In this document: piece by piece, positions 41,295-50,827 of the stretch | Numbering within the stretch: the stretch's first letter is position 1 | Layout: every line of letters begins with the position of its first letter | DNA from: Cyclobacteriaceae bacterium | GTDB lineage: Bacteria; Bacteroidota; Bacteroidia; Cytophagales; Cyclobacteriaceae | Assembly: GCA_020436165.1 (NCBI GenBank) | Contig: JAGQYI010000010.1 | Span: 62,001-126,000, forward strand | Direction: 5' to 3' | Length of the DNA stretch: 64,000 nt | The notes under the pieces: model-generated | Seen by the model: the letters and a program-made list of their open reading frames with translations, nothing else | Database searches by the model: none | What the model was told of the DNA's origin: nothing | Made by a program: the position numbers and the translations under genes

Positions 41295-42393
41295 AGCCAA
41301 ATGGGGCGCTTTTTTATTTTTTGTGAGTTTGTCATTAGTGTCAAATGCACAGCAATCAAAAGTTATTTACAATTTAAGACAAAACTGGGTACAGTACAAC
41401 GAAAATTCAAAAGGATACTTGCCTGTCATTTCCAACGATCCGGGTCAAACATTAAGCTTTGAACTGGATTGCAATTCATACAAAGGGAAGGAGCTTTTTA
41501 TTTACCCTGGATCCGCCAAATCGTATTTGTTTTTCAATAACCAACTAATTTCAGAGTTATCACCTAAGGGTAGTTTTTATGATATTGACAGCCTTTCAGA
41601 CAGATTAGGTGGGAAAATGCTTTTTTTAAGCCTATATAGCAGTGTCCCTCCAAATGCAAATACTCAAACATACATTGTTGAAAAAGGCTTTAGATATGAA
41701 TCTAAAGAAGCAAAACATGCTCAAGACAGAAGTACTGCATTTACTGCTTATTTTATAGTTGTTTCTATTTTGCTTTACCTTGGTCTCGTATTAATAAAGT
41801 TGAGGTACCCGGAGTTGTACAACCAATATGCCTCATTGCAAAGGTCACTTAATCCGCAGACCATTGATGAGTTAATTTATAAAGGGAGGTTTTTTGCTAT
41901 ACCTGGGGTTATAATGATATTCTGGATTAGTCTAACTACAGGTTTTGTTTTAAGTTACCTTCTCAACAAGTTAGACATCATGGCTTATGTGCCAGGGTTT
42001 TCTAATTGGTCTCTTAGTTATCCTGTTCTGTGGCTATTGTTTTCGGTAATTTTCTTTATTACCTATCTGTTAAGGTATGGCCTAATATCTGCCATGTCCG
42101 TTGTTTTCGATATGTCCGCCATTAGGAATATTCACTTTGCAAATCTTTTGCGTTTAACCTATTATCTGTTGATCCTCCTTTTGGTTGTTACCACACTCGA
42201 CTATTTTTCGGTTGTTCACCTGAGCGAACAACTTTTATTGTGGCTCATATTTGGCTCATTGTTTCTTATAATCGTACTGGTTGGAATTCGCCTGTCCTTA
42301 ATCATTCGTCATACGTTTGTTCATTTATTTTTATACCTTTGCGCGACAGAAATTTTCTTATTTGCTTTTGTATATAAGCTAGTAGTAGGGTAA
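41269..42393 (+). CDS. DUF4271 family membrane protein
   Basis: A 374-residue protein with a signal peptide ending NAQ, a periplasmic beta-rich domain (about 30-155) and about six membrane helices in the second half. The C-terminal block HTFVHLFLYLCATEIFLFAFVYKLVVG matches DUF4271, a Bacteroidota family without known function. Its start overlaps the BamA-like gene by 26 bases and it lies 24 bases before hemD, placing it in the T9SS neighbourhood. A role in outer-membrane assembly or secretion is an inference from position only. Confidence 0.82.
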   Translation: MWDMWLNSRAKWGAFLFFVSLSLVSNAQQSKVIYNLRQNWVQYNENSKGYLPVISNDPGQTLSFELDCNSYKGKELFIYPGSAKSYLFFNNQLISELSPKGSFYDIDSLSDRLGGKMLFLSLYSSVPPNANTQTYIVEKGFRYESKEAKHAQDRSTAFTAYFIVVSILLYLGLVLIKLRYPELYNQYASLQRSLNPQTIDELIYKGRFFAIPGVIMIFWISLTTGFVLSYLLNKLDIMAYVPGFSNWSLSYPVLWLLFSVIFFITYLLRYGLISAMSVVFDMSAIRNIHFANLLRLTYYLLILLLVVTTLDYFSVVHLSEQLLLWLIFGSLFLIIVLVGIRLSLIIRHTFVHLFLYLCATEIFLFAFVYKLVVG

Positions 42394-42417
42394 TTAAAGA
42401 AAACATTTTTCTTAAGA

Positions 42418-43191
42418 ATGACGATGGAATTAAAGGAAAGGGTTAAGCCGGTTAGAAGTATCTTGGTATCACAACCTAAACCCAAAGACGACAAATCTCC
42501 ATATTATAAATTAGCAGAGAAATTCGGTATAAAGATTGACTTCCGACCTTTCATTCAGGTGGATCCTGTTGATGTGAAGGAGTTTAGAAAGCAGAAAGTA
42601 AACTTTCTGGATTACACTGCTGTAATCTTCACAAGTCGCAATGCAGTTGACCATTACTTTAGCATGTGCAAAGAAGTAAAGGTTGAAGTTCCTGCTGACA
42701 TGAAATATTTCTGTATATCAGAACAAACTGCTAATTACCTGCAGAAATATATCACTATAAGAAAACGAAAAATATTTACAGGCCAGCGAACACCTGCTGA
42801 TCTGATTGAAGTGTTGAAAAAGCATCCTTCGGAAAAGTATTTGTTCCCATGTTCTAATATCAGAAAAGATGATATTCCCACTTTTCTTGAGGCAAACAAT
42901 TTCACTTTCTCAGAAGTAGTGCTTTATAAAACTGTTGCCAGCGATTTATCCGACCTGGCAGATATTAAGTATGATGTCATTGCCTTTTTTAGTCCTTCCG
43001 GTATTAATTCCTTGTTCGTCAATTTCCCGGATTTTGAACAAAACAATACCAGAATTGCCGCTTTTGGTCCCACCACGGCAAAAGCAGTTAAGGAGGCCGG
43101 ACTAATCCTGGACATTGAAGCCCCACTTCCAAATGCCCCCTCCATGACAGGCGCTTTGGAGGTTTACATTAAAAAAGCTAACAATTTATAA
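42418..43191 (+). CDS. hemD: uroporphyrinogen-III synthase
   Basis: Cyclises hydroxymethylbilane to uroporphyrinogen III in heme synthesis. The 257-residue sequence has the two-lobed HemD pattern: LDYTAVIFTSRNAVDHYF in lobe one, FPCSNIRKDD in the hinge region, and IAFFSPSGINSLFVNF with AAFGPTTAKAVKEAG in lobe two. A nearby ATG two codons on (42424) is an alternative start. It lies between a DUF4271 gene and the PorP/SprF-like gene, in a heme-plus-T9SS neighbourhood seen in this phylum. The other hem genes are elsewhere. Confidence 0.88.
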   Translation: MTMELKERVKPVRSILVSQPKPKDDKSPYYKLAEKFGIKIDFRPFIQVDPVDVKEFRKQKVNFLDYTAVIFTSRNAVDHYFSMCKEVKVEVPADMKYFCISEQTANYLQKYITIRKRKIFTGQRTPADLIEVLKKHPSEKYLFPCSNIRKDDIPTFLEANNFTFSEVVLYKTVASDLSDLADIKYDVIAFFSPSGINSLFVNFPDFEQNNTRIAAFGPTTAKAVKEAGLILDIEAPLPNAPSMTGALEVYIKKANNL

Positions 43192-43252
43192 AACTGAACT
43201 GCAATCAGTTCCGTTTTTAAACGTAGATTTAAGCTTTAGGAGCCTACATTTA

Positions 43253-43260
43253 TAAATTTG
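43253..43260 (+). promoter_or_regulatory. -7 box upstream of the PorP/SprF-like gene
   Basis: TAAATTTG matches TAnnTTTG, 33 bases before the ATG at 43294. No TTG at the normal -33 spacing. It suggests the T9SS genes start a separate transcript after hemD. Confidence 0.4.
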
Positions 43261-43293
43261 ATTTTATATTTATGCCTCCTTTACATTTAATGT

Positions 43294-44244
43294 ATGAAAA
43301 ATAAACTCTTTGTACTTATAGGTGTTGTCCTATTCCTGGGTAAAGCGTATGGTCAGCAAGACCCTGAATTTACCCAGTTTATGGATAATAAAATGTATTA
43401 TAATCCGGCCTATGCTGGTGTGGAGGGTTTAACTCGACTGTCGCTGTTGCTTCGATCAAAATGGACTGGATACTCAGGTACGTTTGATGATGGGGGGGCG
43501 CCAACTTCTGAGGTTCTTACGATGAGCGCTCCTATTTATAAATTAAATAGTGGCTTTGGGGCCTACATTATCAATGATCATTTGGGAACATTAAATAACC
43601 TTGCTTTACAGGGTTCTTACGCTTATCACGTTGCAGTTAAGGATGCCAAACTCAGTTTTGGAGTAAATGTGGGATTCTATTCTCAGTCTATAGATTTCGA
43701 TAAGTACAGACCTAATGATCCGGGTGATGTATTATTACTTGAAGGTAAACAAACTCAGTTTAGACCAGACATGGGCTTTGGGGTTTTTTACCAGGCAAAA
43801 AATTTATATGGTTCGGTTAGTGTTGCACACTTGTTGAGTCCAAGTTTCAACTTTGGTACGGATGAGCTAAGAAACTCTTTGGAACCCACACTTTATGTAA
43901 TGGGCGGATATCACTATGACGTTACATATAATATAGAATTAACCCCTTCTTTGTTGGTACAGTCTGATTTTAATGAGTATCTCATTAATCTTGGTGCTAT
44001 GGTTACATACAACGAAAAATTCTGGGGTGGTATTAGTTATAAGTATTTGGAATCAGCATCACTAATTGTGGGAATGAGTTTATTAAAGGATAACTCACTT
44101 CAGATAGGTTATGGATTCGATTACGTGGTACATGACCAGCAGGCTAAGCAAGCAACCTCAAATGAGTTACGGTTGAGCTATGCGCTACCAATCAACCCGT
44201 TTGGGTCTAGAAAAGTGGTGAGAACCCCTCGTTTTAGGCATTAA
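43294..44244 (+). CDS. PorP/SprF-family T9SS outer-membrane protein
   Basis: A 316-residue exported beta-barrel protein with a signal peptide ending YGQQ. The mature start DPEFTQFMDNKMYYNPAYAG is the signature of the PorP/SprF family, whose members help type IX cargo or adhesins such as SprB reach the surface. Glycine- and aromatic-rich strands run through to the C-terminus. Bacteroidota carry many copies; its place directly ahead of gldKLMN suggests the PorP-type that belongs to the core machine, by analogy with porPKLMN. Confidence 0.9.
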   Translation: MKNKLFVLIGVVLFLGKAYGQQDPEFTQFMDNKMYYNPAYAGVEGLTRLSLLLRSKWTGYSGTFDDGGAPTSEVLTMSAPIYKLNSGFGAYIINDHLGTLNNLALQGSYAYHVAVKDAKLSFGVNVGFYSQSIDFDKYRPNDPGDVLLLEGKQTQFRPDMGFGVFYQAKNLYGSVSVAHLLSPSFNFGTDELRNSLEPTLYVMGGYHYDVTYNIELTPSLLVQSDFNEYLINLGAMVTYNEKFWGGISYKYLESASLIVGMSLLKDNSLQIGYGFDYVVHDQQAKQATSNELRLSYALPINPFGSRKVVRTPRFRH

Positions 44245-44403
44245 ATCTAAATTTGTTTTGGTTTCTCGTAAATATTCCACAATTTGTGGTGCGAATTTCG
44301 CATAGATTTCTTTTTTTAGTAAAATGAATAAATTCCTTTTATAATAGAGGACAATAAAATTAATTTGTATTAGTTAATCTAAATGCGGATTAAAACTTAC
44401 GGC

Positions 44404-45447
44404 ATGATAAAATCTAATATTAAACAATCAGGACTTTTAAGTCTTTTGTTTGTTGGCTTAGCAACCTTATCTGGATGTGGGCTTTTTGGTGGAGGCGGAA
44501 AAGGCGGTGACATGGGAGAGCTCGTTGGTGTTGGAGAAAGAGAAGGATGGGTAATGACCACTCCCTATGGTATGGTACCCATACCTGCTGGAACCTTTCA
44601 CATGGGTCAAGCAGATGAAGATGTGGGAGCAACTCAAATCAACCATAATAAGCAGGTTACAATTGGTAACTTTTTTATGGATGATACAGAGATTACCAAC
44701 AATGAATTCAGACAGTTTATTAATGCTGTTTTGGAAGACTCTGCCAGCACCTTGGGTGAACAGTTCATCAGAGATAATTACTATCCTGACACCACAGTAT
44801 TTACAAAGGATTTCACCCACCATATGGGGGATCCGTTACAGGAATACTATTTCTGGCACCCTGCTTACGATAACTACCCTGTAGTTGGAGTAAATTGGGA
44901 AGCAGCAAAGGTTTTCTGTCAATGGAGAACGGAATACCTGAACGATTACAGAAGTTCAGTGGGAGAGTGGCCCATGCCAAATTTCAGACTTCCTTCCGAA
45001 GCAGAGTGGGAATACGCTGCCAGAGGTGGTCGTGATATGGCTAAATATCCCTGGGGTAACCCATACCTGAGAAACAGTAAGGGATGTATGCTGGCCAACT
45101 TTAAGCCTGGAAGAGGTAACTACTACGATGATGGTTTTGCATACACCTCTCCGGTTGGTTTCTATTTCCCGAACGATTGGAATCTATATGATATGGCGGG
45201 TAATGTTTCTGAGTGGACTCAGGATGCATTTAATCCTGCTTCGGTGCCCCTTGTATGGGATTTGAACCCGGAATATAAAGACGAAAATGAACCTAGAAAA
45301 GTAATACGTGGTGGATCATGGAAAGATGTTGCATTCTTTCTGGAAACAGGTACGAGAGCTTACGAATATAAAGATTCAACAAGAGCCTATATTGGATTTA
45401 GGTGTGCAATGACACATTTAGGAAGATCTGGAGGGAACGAGTTTTAA
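44404..45447 (+). CDS. gldK: T9SS ring lipoprotein GldK
   Basis: I start at ATG 44404, which gives a lipoprotein signal with C25 in ATLSGC; an ATG 21 bases earlier is also open. The 347-residue protein has the sulfatase-modifying-factor (FGE) fold: PIPAGTFHMGQADED, DTEITNNEFRQF, FRLPSEAEWEYAARGG, YDMAGNVSEWT and VIRGGSWKD. GldK lacks enzyme activity and forms, with GldN, a periplasmic ring attached to the outer membrane. It heads the gldKLMN cluster. The FGE cysteines are absent here, as expected. Confidence 0.95.
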   Translation: MIKSNIKQSGLLSLLFVGLATLSGCGLFGGGGKGGDMGELVGVGEREGWVMTTPYGMVPIPAGTFHMGQADEDVGATQINHNKQVTIGNFFMDDTEITNNEFRQFINAVLEDSASTLGEQFIRDNYYPDTTVFTKDFTHHMGDPLQEYYFWHPAYDNYPVVGVNWEAAKVFCQWRTEYLNDYRSSVGEWPMPNFRLPSEAEWEYAARGGRDMAKYPWGNPYLRNSKGCMLANFKPGRGNYYDDGFAYTSPVGFYFPNDWNLYDMAGNVSEWTQDAFNPASVPLVWDLNPEYKDENEPRKVIRGGSWKDVAFFLETGTRAYEYKDSTRAYIGFRCAMTHLGRSGGNEF

Positions 45448-45537
45448 ATTATTTGTAAATGTTTCTTACCTTGTAGAAAACTTATTAACTTAAACACCAA
45501 ACTTAGTACATCATAGAAGAACTTAAACGACAAGACA

Positions 45538-46353
45538 ATGAGTAAACAAAAAAAAGGCGGATTTTCAGAACTCCTCTACAAAACCATCATGCCGAAGGTA
45601 TATGGTATTGGTGCATCAGTTGTAATTGTAGGAGCATTGTTTAAAATACAACACTTGCCAGGTGCAGGTCCAATGCTTGGTATAGGGCTTGGCACGGAAG
45701 CAATAATTTTCTTCTTGAGTTCATTTGAACCACCTCACAAGGAGCCGGATTGGTCAAAAGTATATCCTGAATTGGCTGAAGACTATTCAGGCCCAACAAG
45801 TAGCCCAAGAATAGCTAATGCTGGCAAAGGGGATAACGTGGCTCAAAAACTTGACCATATGCTCGAAAGCGCCAAGATTGGTCCGGAACTCATTGAGAGC
45901 TTAGGGAAGGGTATGAATAATTTGGCTTCAAATGCCAAGCAAATGGCATCTCTAAGTAACGCAGCGGTAGCTACCGAAGAATATTCTAAAAATGTGAAGT
46001 CTGCTTCTCAAAGTCTGGTTGATATGTCAAGTTCTTATGCCAAAACCGCTCAGGCAATGGCCGGTATGTCAGAAGCATCTACAGATGCCAAGCAATACCA
46101 TGATCAGGTTAAAAACATAACCAAGAATCTTGGTGCTCTCAACTCGGTTTATGAGCTTGAGTTACAAGATTCAAACAGCCATTTGAAAGCCATGAATAAA
46201 TTCTACGGAAACATGGCCAGCGTAATGGAAAACATGGAAAAGGCCGGAAAAGGCACAGAGCAATTCTCTCAAGAAATGCAAAAATTAACAAGCAACCTTA
46301 CTTCATTGAATAATGTATATGGTAGCATGTTAACTGCAATGAAAGGAAGCTAA
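45538..46353 (+). CDS. gldL: T9SS/gliding motor subunit GldL
   Basis: A 271-residue inner-membrane protein. Two membrane helices fill the first 65 residues (MPKVYGIGASVVIVGALFKIQHLPG and MLGIGLGTEAIIFFLSS, with a membrane Glu at 54). The rest is a cytoplasmic helical domain rich in Ala, Ser and Lys. Five GldL with two GldM form the proton-driven rotary motor for secretion and gliding; the in-membrane Glu is the candidate proton site by family. It lies between gldK and gldM. Confidence 0.96.
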   Translation: MSKQKKGGFSELLYKTIMPKVYGIGASVVIVGALFKIQHLPGAGPMLGIGLGTEAIIFFLSSFEPPHKEPDWSKVYPELAEDYSGPTSSPRIANAGKGDNVAQKLDHMLESAKIGPELIESLGKGMNNLASNAKQMASLSNAAVATEEYSKNVKSASQSLVDMSSSYAKTAQAMAGMSEASTDAKQYHDQVKNITKNLGALNSVYELELQDSNSHLKAMNKFYGNMASVMENMEKAGKGTEQFSQEMQKLTSNLTSLNNVYGSMLTAMKGS

Positions 46354-46418
46354 TCTTTAGTCTCATTCATATATAATCTGTATCGTGAAACAACACATTA
46401 ACTTAAACAAAATATAAT

Positions 46419-48050
46419 ATGGCTGGAGGCAAAGAAACCCCGAGACAGAAGATGATTGGGATGATGTACCTGGTGCTAACAGCACTTCTTGCCTTGCAGG
46501 TAAGTAATGCCGTTCTTGAGAAGTTTATCTTTATTGATAAAGCACTCTCCAGGATGGTAGATGATTATAGTGATAAGAATAATAAAACTATATCAGGCAT
46601 TGAAGCTCAGGTAGCGAAAAGAAATAATCTGGAAAATGAAGTAGCTATTTTAAATGTAGCTAAAGACGTTCGGACCAAAACTGATGAGGTTATTAAATTT
46701 ATGGCTGGTCTTAAAAGTGAGATGGCTATTATAACGGGAGCTGGTGATCCGGACGGATATGATGATGAAACTGGTGTTCTAATTGGTGCTCAAGATTACG
46801 ATAAAGTTGGAACTATGATGATCCAGCAAAATAAAGGAAAGGAGTTAAAGCAAAAATTAGAAGAATACACTAAGTTTCTAATAGATAAAACTGGTGGTGA
46901 TAAGAAAGAATTTCCTGATTTGGCTGGTGACGCTAAAGATTATAAGGAGTTTGCAAATGACCCCAACCAAAAGGATAAACGCTTTGCTGAACTTTTCTTT
47001 GAAAATACCCCTACAGCTGCGGGTATGGCAACAGTTAGTTATCTTGAAACAGAAGTGCTGAATTATGAAAGAAAAGCACTTCAGGTTTTGGCAGATAGTG
47101 TAGGAGCTCAAGATATTGCGTTTACTGATATCTTCCCTCTTATACGTCCAGAGTCTAATATTGTAGCTTCAGGTGGTGTTTACACTGCTGAAATGTTTAT
47201 TGCAGCTTCATCATCTGCGTTACGTCCTATAATGTATAAGGATGGCAAACAACTGGAGCTTGGAGATTTGGATATTGGAGGAGGAAAGACCATAAAATAT
47301 GGTAAGGTTTCGTTCCCGGTTTCTGCTTCCAATTTTGATCCAAAAACAAACTTGGCTACGCAATCATTCAAGGCTACTATTGAGATTGAAGGTAAGACCT
47401 ATGACAAGGATGTTAGTTATTTTGTTGCTAAACCTACAATTTTAATATCATCAAGTGCGTTATCAGCATTGTGGAGGAATTGTGGTAATGCTTTAAGTGT
47501 TCAGGTACCTTCTTTAGGTAATAGTTATAATCCTAGTATTAGCGCAACTAATGCAGATGTTGTGAAAGGTTCTGGTAAAGGAGAGGTAACGGTTATACCA
47601 ACTTCAAGAGGTAAAGTAACACTTACTGTACGAAGCAACGGAGCTTTGATAGGTAGTAAAACGTTTTCTGTTAAAGAAGTGCCGCTTCCTAAATATGAGT
47701 TGGAAATAGCTTCATCGGCAGGAAATGCAGAAGATGGTGTTAAAGGTAGAGCCTTCCGTCAGGTTACAATTGAAGCTAAGGCAGAACCTAGTTTTGCTAG
47801 TGATGTACCTAAGGATGCTCGTTATCGTGTAAGGGAGGTAGAGGTTAAACTTGTAAGAAATGGTGACCCTGTTAAGGTTCAAACATTTACACAAAACAAA
47901 ATAGCTCTAACTCAGTTTGCACAGTTAGCCAGAAAAGGAGACTTGTACATATTTACTATAAAAAGAGTAATAAGAACCACCTTCCAAAATAAATCTGAGA
48001 ATGTGCCTGCACGTAATGAGATTTATAAAGTGTTGGTTAAAAGCAATTAA
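46419..48050 (+). CDS. gldM: T9SS/gliding motor subunit GldM
   Basis: A 543-residue protein with one N-terminal membrane helix (IGMMYLVLTALLALQVSNAVLEKF) and a long periplasmic part of tandem D1-D4 domains. The opening MAGGKETPRQKM is typical of GldM. The periplasmic dimer passes motor rotation to the GldK-GldN ring. Only eight bases separate it from gldN. Confidence 0.97.
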   Translation: MAGGKETPRQKMIGMMYLVLTALLALQVSNAVLEKFIFIDKALSRMVDDYSDKNNKTISGIEAQVAKRNNLENEVAILNVAKDVRTKTDEVIKFMAGLKSEMAIITGAGDPDGYDDETGVLIGAQDYDKVGTMMIQQNKGKELKQKLEEYTKFLIDKTGGDKKEFPDLAGDAKDYKEFANDPNQKDKRFAELFFENTPTAAGMATVSYLETEVLNYERKALQVLADSVGAQDIAFTDIFPLIRPESNIVASGGVYTAEMFIAASSSALRPIMYKDGKQLELGDLDIGGGKTIKYGKVSFPVSASNFDPKTNLATQSFKATIEIEGKTYDKDVSYFVAKPTILISSSALSALWRNCGNALSVQVPSLGNSYNPSISATNADVVKGSGKGEVTVIPTSRGKVTLTVRSNGALIGSKTFSVKEVPLPKYELEIASSAGNAEDGVKGRAFRQVTIEAKAEPSFASDVPKDARYRVREVEVKLVRNGDPVKVQTFTQNKIALTQFAQLARKGDLYIFTIKRVIRTTFQNKSENVPARNEIYKVLVKSN

Positions 48051-48058
48051 TAAGGAAT

Positions 48059-49000
48059 ATGAAATTCAATTTCAGGTATAGTTTAGCCCTATTAGCGGCA
48101 TCTGTTGGTTTGGCAATGAGTGCTAATGCACAAGAAGGGATGTCCCAGGTTTCGCAGTATAACGAAAACTCTGTGAACCCAATTCCAAAGTATGAGCAGT
48201 TGTATAAACAGCGTGTTTGGACAAGGGTGGATTTGGAGCAAAAGCAGAACAAAGGATTCTTTGCCAAAAACAGTGAATTCCCTAAAATATTAATAGATGC
48301 TGTTCAAAAGGATTATATCCAAAATGTCTATTACGAAGATTCACTGACTCGTAAGATGACAAAAGCAGACTTTATGAAGAGGTTGAATAAAACTCAGATT
48401 GTGGAAGCAGCACCTGAGCAACAACCTTTGTATGAAGTGGATTATCCATATTTCGAAGGTGATATTGTTGAATACAATGGCAAAAACTATATCTGTAAAA
48501 AGGACCTGACAGATACCGAGATTGGACTGGTTCCTACAGATGCTCCGGATCTTTGGGGAATTTATGAAGGAGAGAAACCTGAAAAGTACTTCCCTACAGA
48601 TATTTCCATTATGGAAATAATGGAAGATGTTATCTTCGATAAAAGAAGAGCTAGACAATTCAGAGATATTCAATCGGTTAAACTTATTGTTCCAGGTAAA
48701 TATTCAAATGATGGTGCCAACTATTATGTGGCAACATTCGCTTATAAGGATTTGGAAAAATTCTTTAGAGAGCATCCTGAAACTGCAATTTGGTATAACC
48801 AGCAAAACAGTGCTGAAAATAGAAATCTTGCTGATGCTTTTCTGTTAAGACTTTTCCACGGAGACCTCTACAAGGTTGAAAATCCTGATAATCTACCTAT
48901 TGCCTCTATGTATAATGGTTCTGCGAAGTTAGGACTTATGGCAAGCCAATGGGAAGAGGAGAAGATTATGGAAAGAGAACATAACCTATGGTCGTACTAA
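48059..49000 (+). CDS. gldN: T9SS ring protein GldN
   Basis: A 313-residue exported protein with a signal peptide ending SANAQ. The family core is recognisable in YYEDSLTRKMTKADFMKRLN and VIFDKRRARQFRDIQSVKLIVPG (about residues 195-220), followed by the C-terminal block with WYNQQNSAENRNLADAFLLRLFHGDLYKVENPDN. It completes the gldKLMN set and joins GldK in the outer-membrane-proximal ring. Its transcript ends in a hairpin that overlaps the end of the convergent uvrC gene. Confidence 0.97.
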   Translation: MKFNFRYSLALLAASVGLAMSANAQEGMSQVSQYNENSVNPIPKYEQLYKQRVWTRVDLEQKQNKGFFAKNSEFPKILIDAVQKDYIQNVYYEDSLTRKMTKADFMKRLNKTQIVEAAPEQQPLYEVDYPYFEGDIVEYNGKNYICKKDLTDTEIGLVPTDAPDLWGIYEGEKPEKYFPTDISIMEIMEDVIFDKRRARQFRDIQSVKLIVPGKYSNDGANYYVATFAYKDLEKFFREHPETAIWYNQQNSAENRNLADAFLLRLFHGDLYKVENPDNLPIASMYNGSAKLGLMASQWEEEKIMEREHNLWSY

Positions 49001-49021
49001 GCCAATATTTAGGTATAATTC

Positions 49022-49051
49022 AAAGCCTCAGATTAATCTGAGGCTTTTTTT
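49022..49051. terminator. bidirectional terminator shared by gldN and uvrC
   Basis: Arms 49022-49032 and 49037-49047 are perfect reverse complements of 11 bases around TTAA, with T run on the plus side and A run on the other. The uvrC stop codon (49033-49035) and its last codons lie inside the hairpin, so one element serves two converging genes. Confidence 0.88.
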
Positions 49052-50826
49052 ATGTAAACCTGAAGCTTAAGCGCTTTGCTTTTGCCAATAAGTTTCGCCA
49101 GTTCTTCAAATGGGGCTTTCTTTATCTTGACGGGCGATTTATAGGTCTTTAGTAAGAGATCAACTGTTTTATCGCCAATACCTTCAATTTCTTCAAGAAA
49201 GCTTTTCGCCTGCGATTTTGATCTCCTGTCTCTATGGAATGTAATTGCAAACCTATGGGCTTCGTCCCTTACCTGTTGTAGAAGCTTTAATGCAGGCGAT
49301 TTTTTGCTTATATAAACTGGCAATGAATCTCCTGGCAAGTATATTTCTTCAAGTCTTTTTGCGATACCAGCCACTGCTACTTTACCATAAATGCCCACAT
49401 TCTTTAAAGCATCAACAGCTGCTCCCAGCTGGCCCTTACCACCATCTATTAAAATTAAATTTGGAAGAGGTTCATTCTCTTTTATCACTCTTGAATACCT
49501 CCTGCTTACAACTTCATGCATAGAGGCAAAATCATCAGGGCCCTCCACTGTTTTGATCTTAAACTTGCGATAGTCTTTTTTGGAAGCTTTCCCGTCTTTG
49601 AAGCAAACCATGGATGCTACCGGGTTGGTTCCCTGTATGTTTGAGTTGTCAAAGCATTCAATATGTTTCGGAGCGCTTGTCAAACTGAGAGCCTGTTGTA
49701 ATTCAGCCAAAACTTTATCGGCATAGGTTGGCTCTTCAGATTTTTGCTCGCTGTTCTTTTTAAGAAATAGAGCATTTTTTAGTGCCATGTCAACCAGCTT
49801 TCTTTTATCTCCAATTTTAGGTACCTCAATTATAATTGGAGATGGAGCTTCGTTTACTTCTATGTTGGACAGAACCGTGATTTCAGATGGATTGTCCCAT
49901 TCTGTAATTAGTCTTCCTAAGCTTGAAATGACCAGATCCGCATCGTTCTCTTCAAGTTGTTTTTTTATTTCCAGTGATTTTGATTGAAGGATAGAACCAC
50001 TTTTAACCAACATGAAATTAACATAAGCTTTCTTTTCGGTACTAACCAATGCTAAAACATACAGTGAACTCAATTTAGGATTTACAACAACAGATTTGTT
50101 ATAAAACGTGTTTAGTTGTTCTAGTTTGCGCTTTACTTCTTCCGCCTGTTCAAATTCAAGCTTGGCAGCAAATTCTTTCATTTGATTTTCCAGAAATTTT
50201 CTGGGCGTAGAAAGGTCTCCTTTTAAAATACTAATTGCCTGCTGTAGATTTTTTTCATATTCCTCTTCAGACTGCAATCCTTCGCAGGGTCCTTTACAGT
50301 TACCAATATGGTATTCGAGACAAACTTTAAATTTACCTTCTTTAATGTTTTGCTTAGAAAGATTGTATTTGCATGTTCTTAAAGAATAAAGCCTGTTGAC
50401 AAGCTCTAGCACAGCCCTCATGTTAACAGCGCTTGTGTACGGTCCAAAGTATTCTCCCTTTGATTTATCTAGCTTCCTGGTGCTGTAAATACGAGGGAAT
50501 CGCTGATTGGTGACACATAGATAAGGAAATGTTTTGTCATCCTTTAAGAGGATATTGTATTTAGGCTGACTGGTTTTTATCAGGTTATTTTCCAGCAAAA
50601 GAGCATCAAATTCAGAGTTGGTTACTATAAATTCAAGATGTTCAATTTCAGAAACCAGTTTAATTGTCTTCCGGTTGTGCTGAGCACTTTTGTTAAAATA
50701 ACTTGAAACACGTTTTTTCAGATCTTTGGCCTTGCCAACGTAAATGAGTGTGGAATGCTTGTTAAAGAATTTATAAACCCCCGGATCATTAGGAGTACTC
50801 TTAACAAGCTTTTCAAGGGAGCTCAT
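49033..50826 (-). CDS. uvrC: UvrABC excinuclease subunit C
   Basis: Makes both incisions in nucleotide excision repair. The 597-residue protein has an N-terminal GIY-YIG nuclease (PGVYKFFNKHSTLIYVGKAKDLKKR), a Cys cluster (CLEYHIGNCKGPC), a UVR domain (FAAKLEFEQAEEVKRKLEQL, about 205-225), the RNase-H-like C-nuclease (HIECFDNSNIQGTNPVASMV...RKFKIKTVEGPDDFASM) and a helix-hairpin-helix end (IEGIGDKTVDLLLKTYKSP). It is the last gene of the minus-strand sprE-PBP1A-uvrC operon, one base after PBP1A. Confidence 0.97.
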   Translation of the reverse strand: MSSLEKLVKSTPNDPGVYKFFNKHSTLIYVGKAKDLKKRVSSYFNKSAQHNRKTIKLVSEIEHLEFIVTNSEFDALLLENNLIKTSQPKYNILLKDDKTFPYLCVTNQRFPRIYSTRKLDKSKGEYFGPYTSAVNMRAVLELVNRLYSLRTCKYNLSKQNIKEGKFKVCLEYHIGNCKGPCEGLQSEEEYEKNLQQAISILKGDLSTPRKFLENQMKEFAAKLEFEQAEEVKRKLEQLNTFYNKSVVVNPKLSSLYVLALVSTEKKAYVNFMLVKSGSILQSKSLEIKKQLEENDADLVISSLGRLITEWDNPSEITVLSNIEVNEAPSPIIIEVPKIGDKRKLVDMALKNALFLKKNSEQKSEEPTYADKVLAELQQALSLTSAPKHIECFDNSNIQGTNPVASMVCFKDGKASKKDYRKFKIKTVEGPDDFASMHEVVSRRYSRVIKENEPLPNLILIDGGKGQLGAAVDALKNVGIYGKVAVAGIAKRLEEIYLPGDSLPVYISKKSPALKLLQQVRDEAHRFAITFHRDRRSKSQAKSFLEEIEGIGDKTVDLLLKTYKSPVKIKKAPFEELAKLIGKSKALKLQVYIKKASD

Positions 50827-50827
50827 A

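Noticed and set aside
43192-43293. Riboswitch ahead of the PorP/SprF gene
   Set aside because: The region is short and A+T-rich with no conserved aptamer pattern; a -7 box explains it better.
44389-44884. Long opposite-strand and out-of-frame ORFs inside gldK and similar genes
   Set aside because: They are shadows of the real coding frame, with no start context, no domain and Pro/Ser- or His-rich translations.
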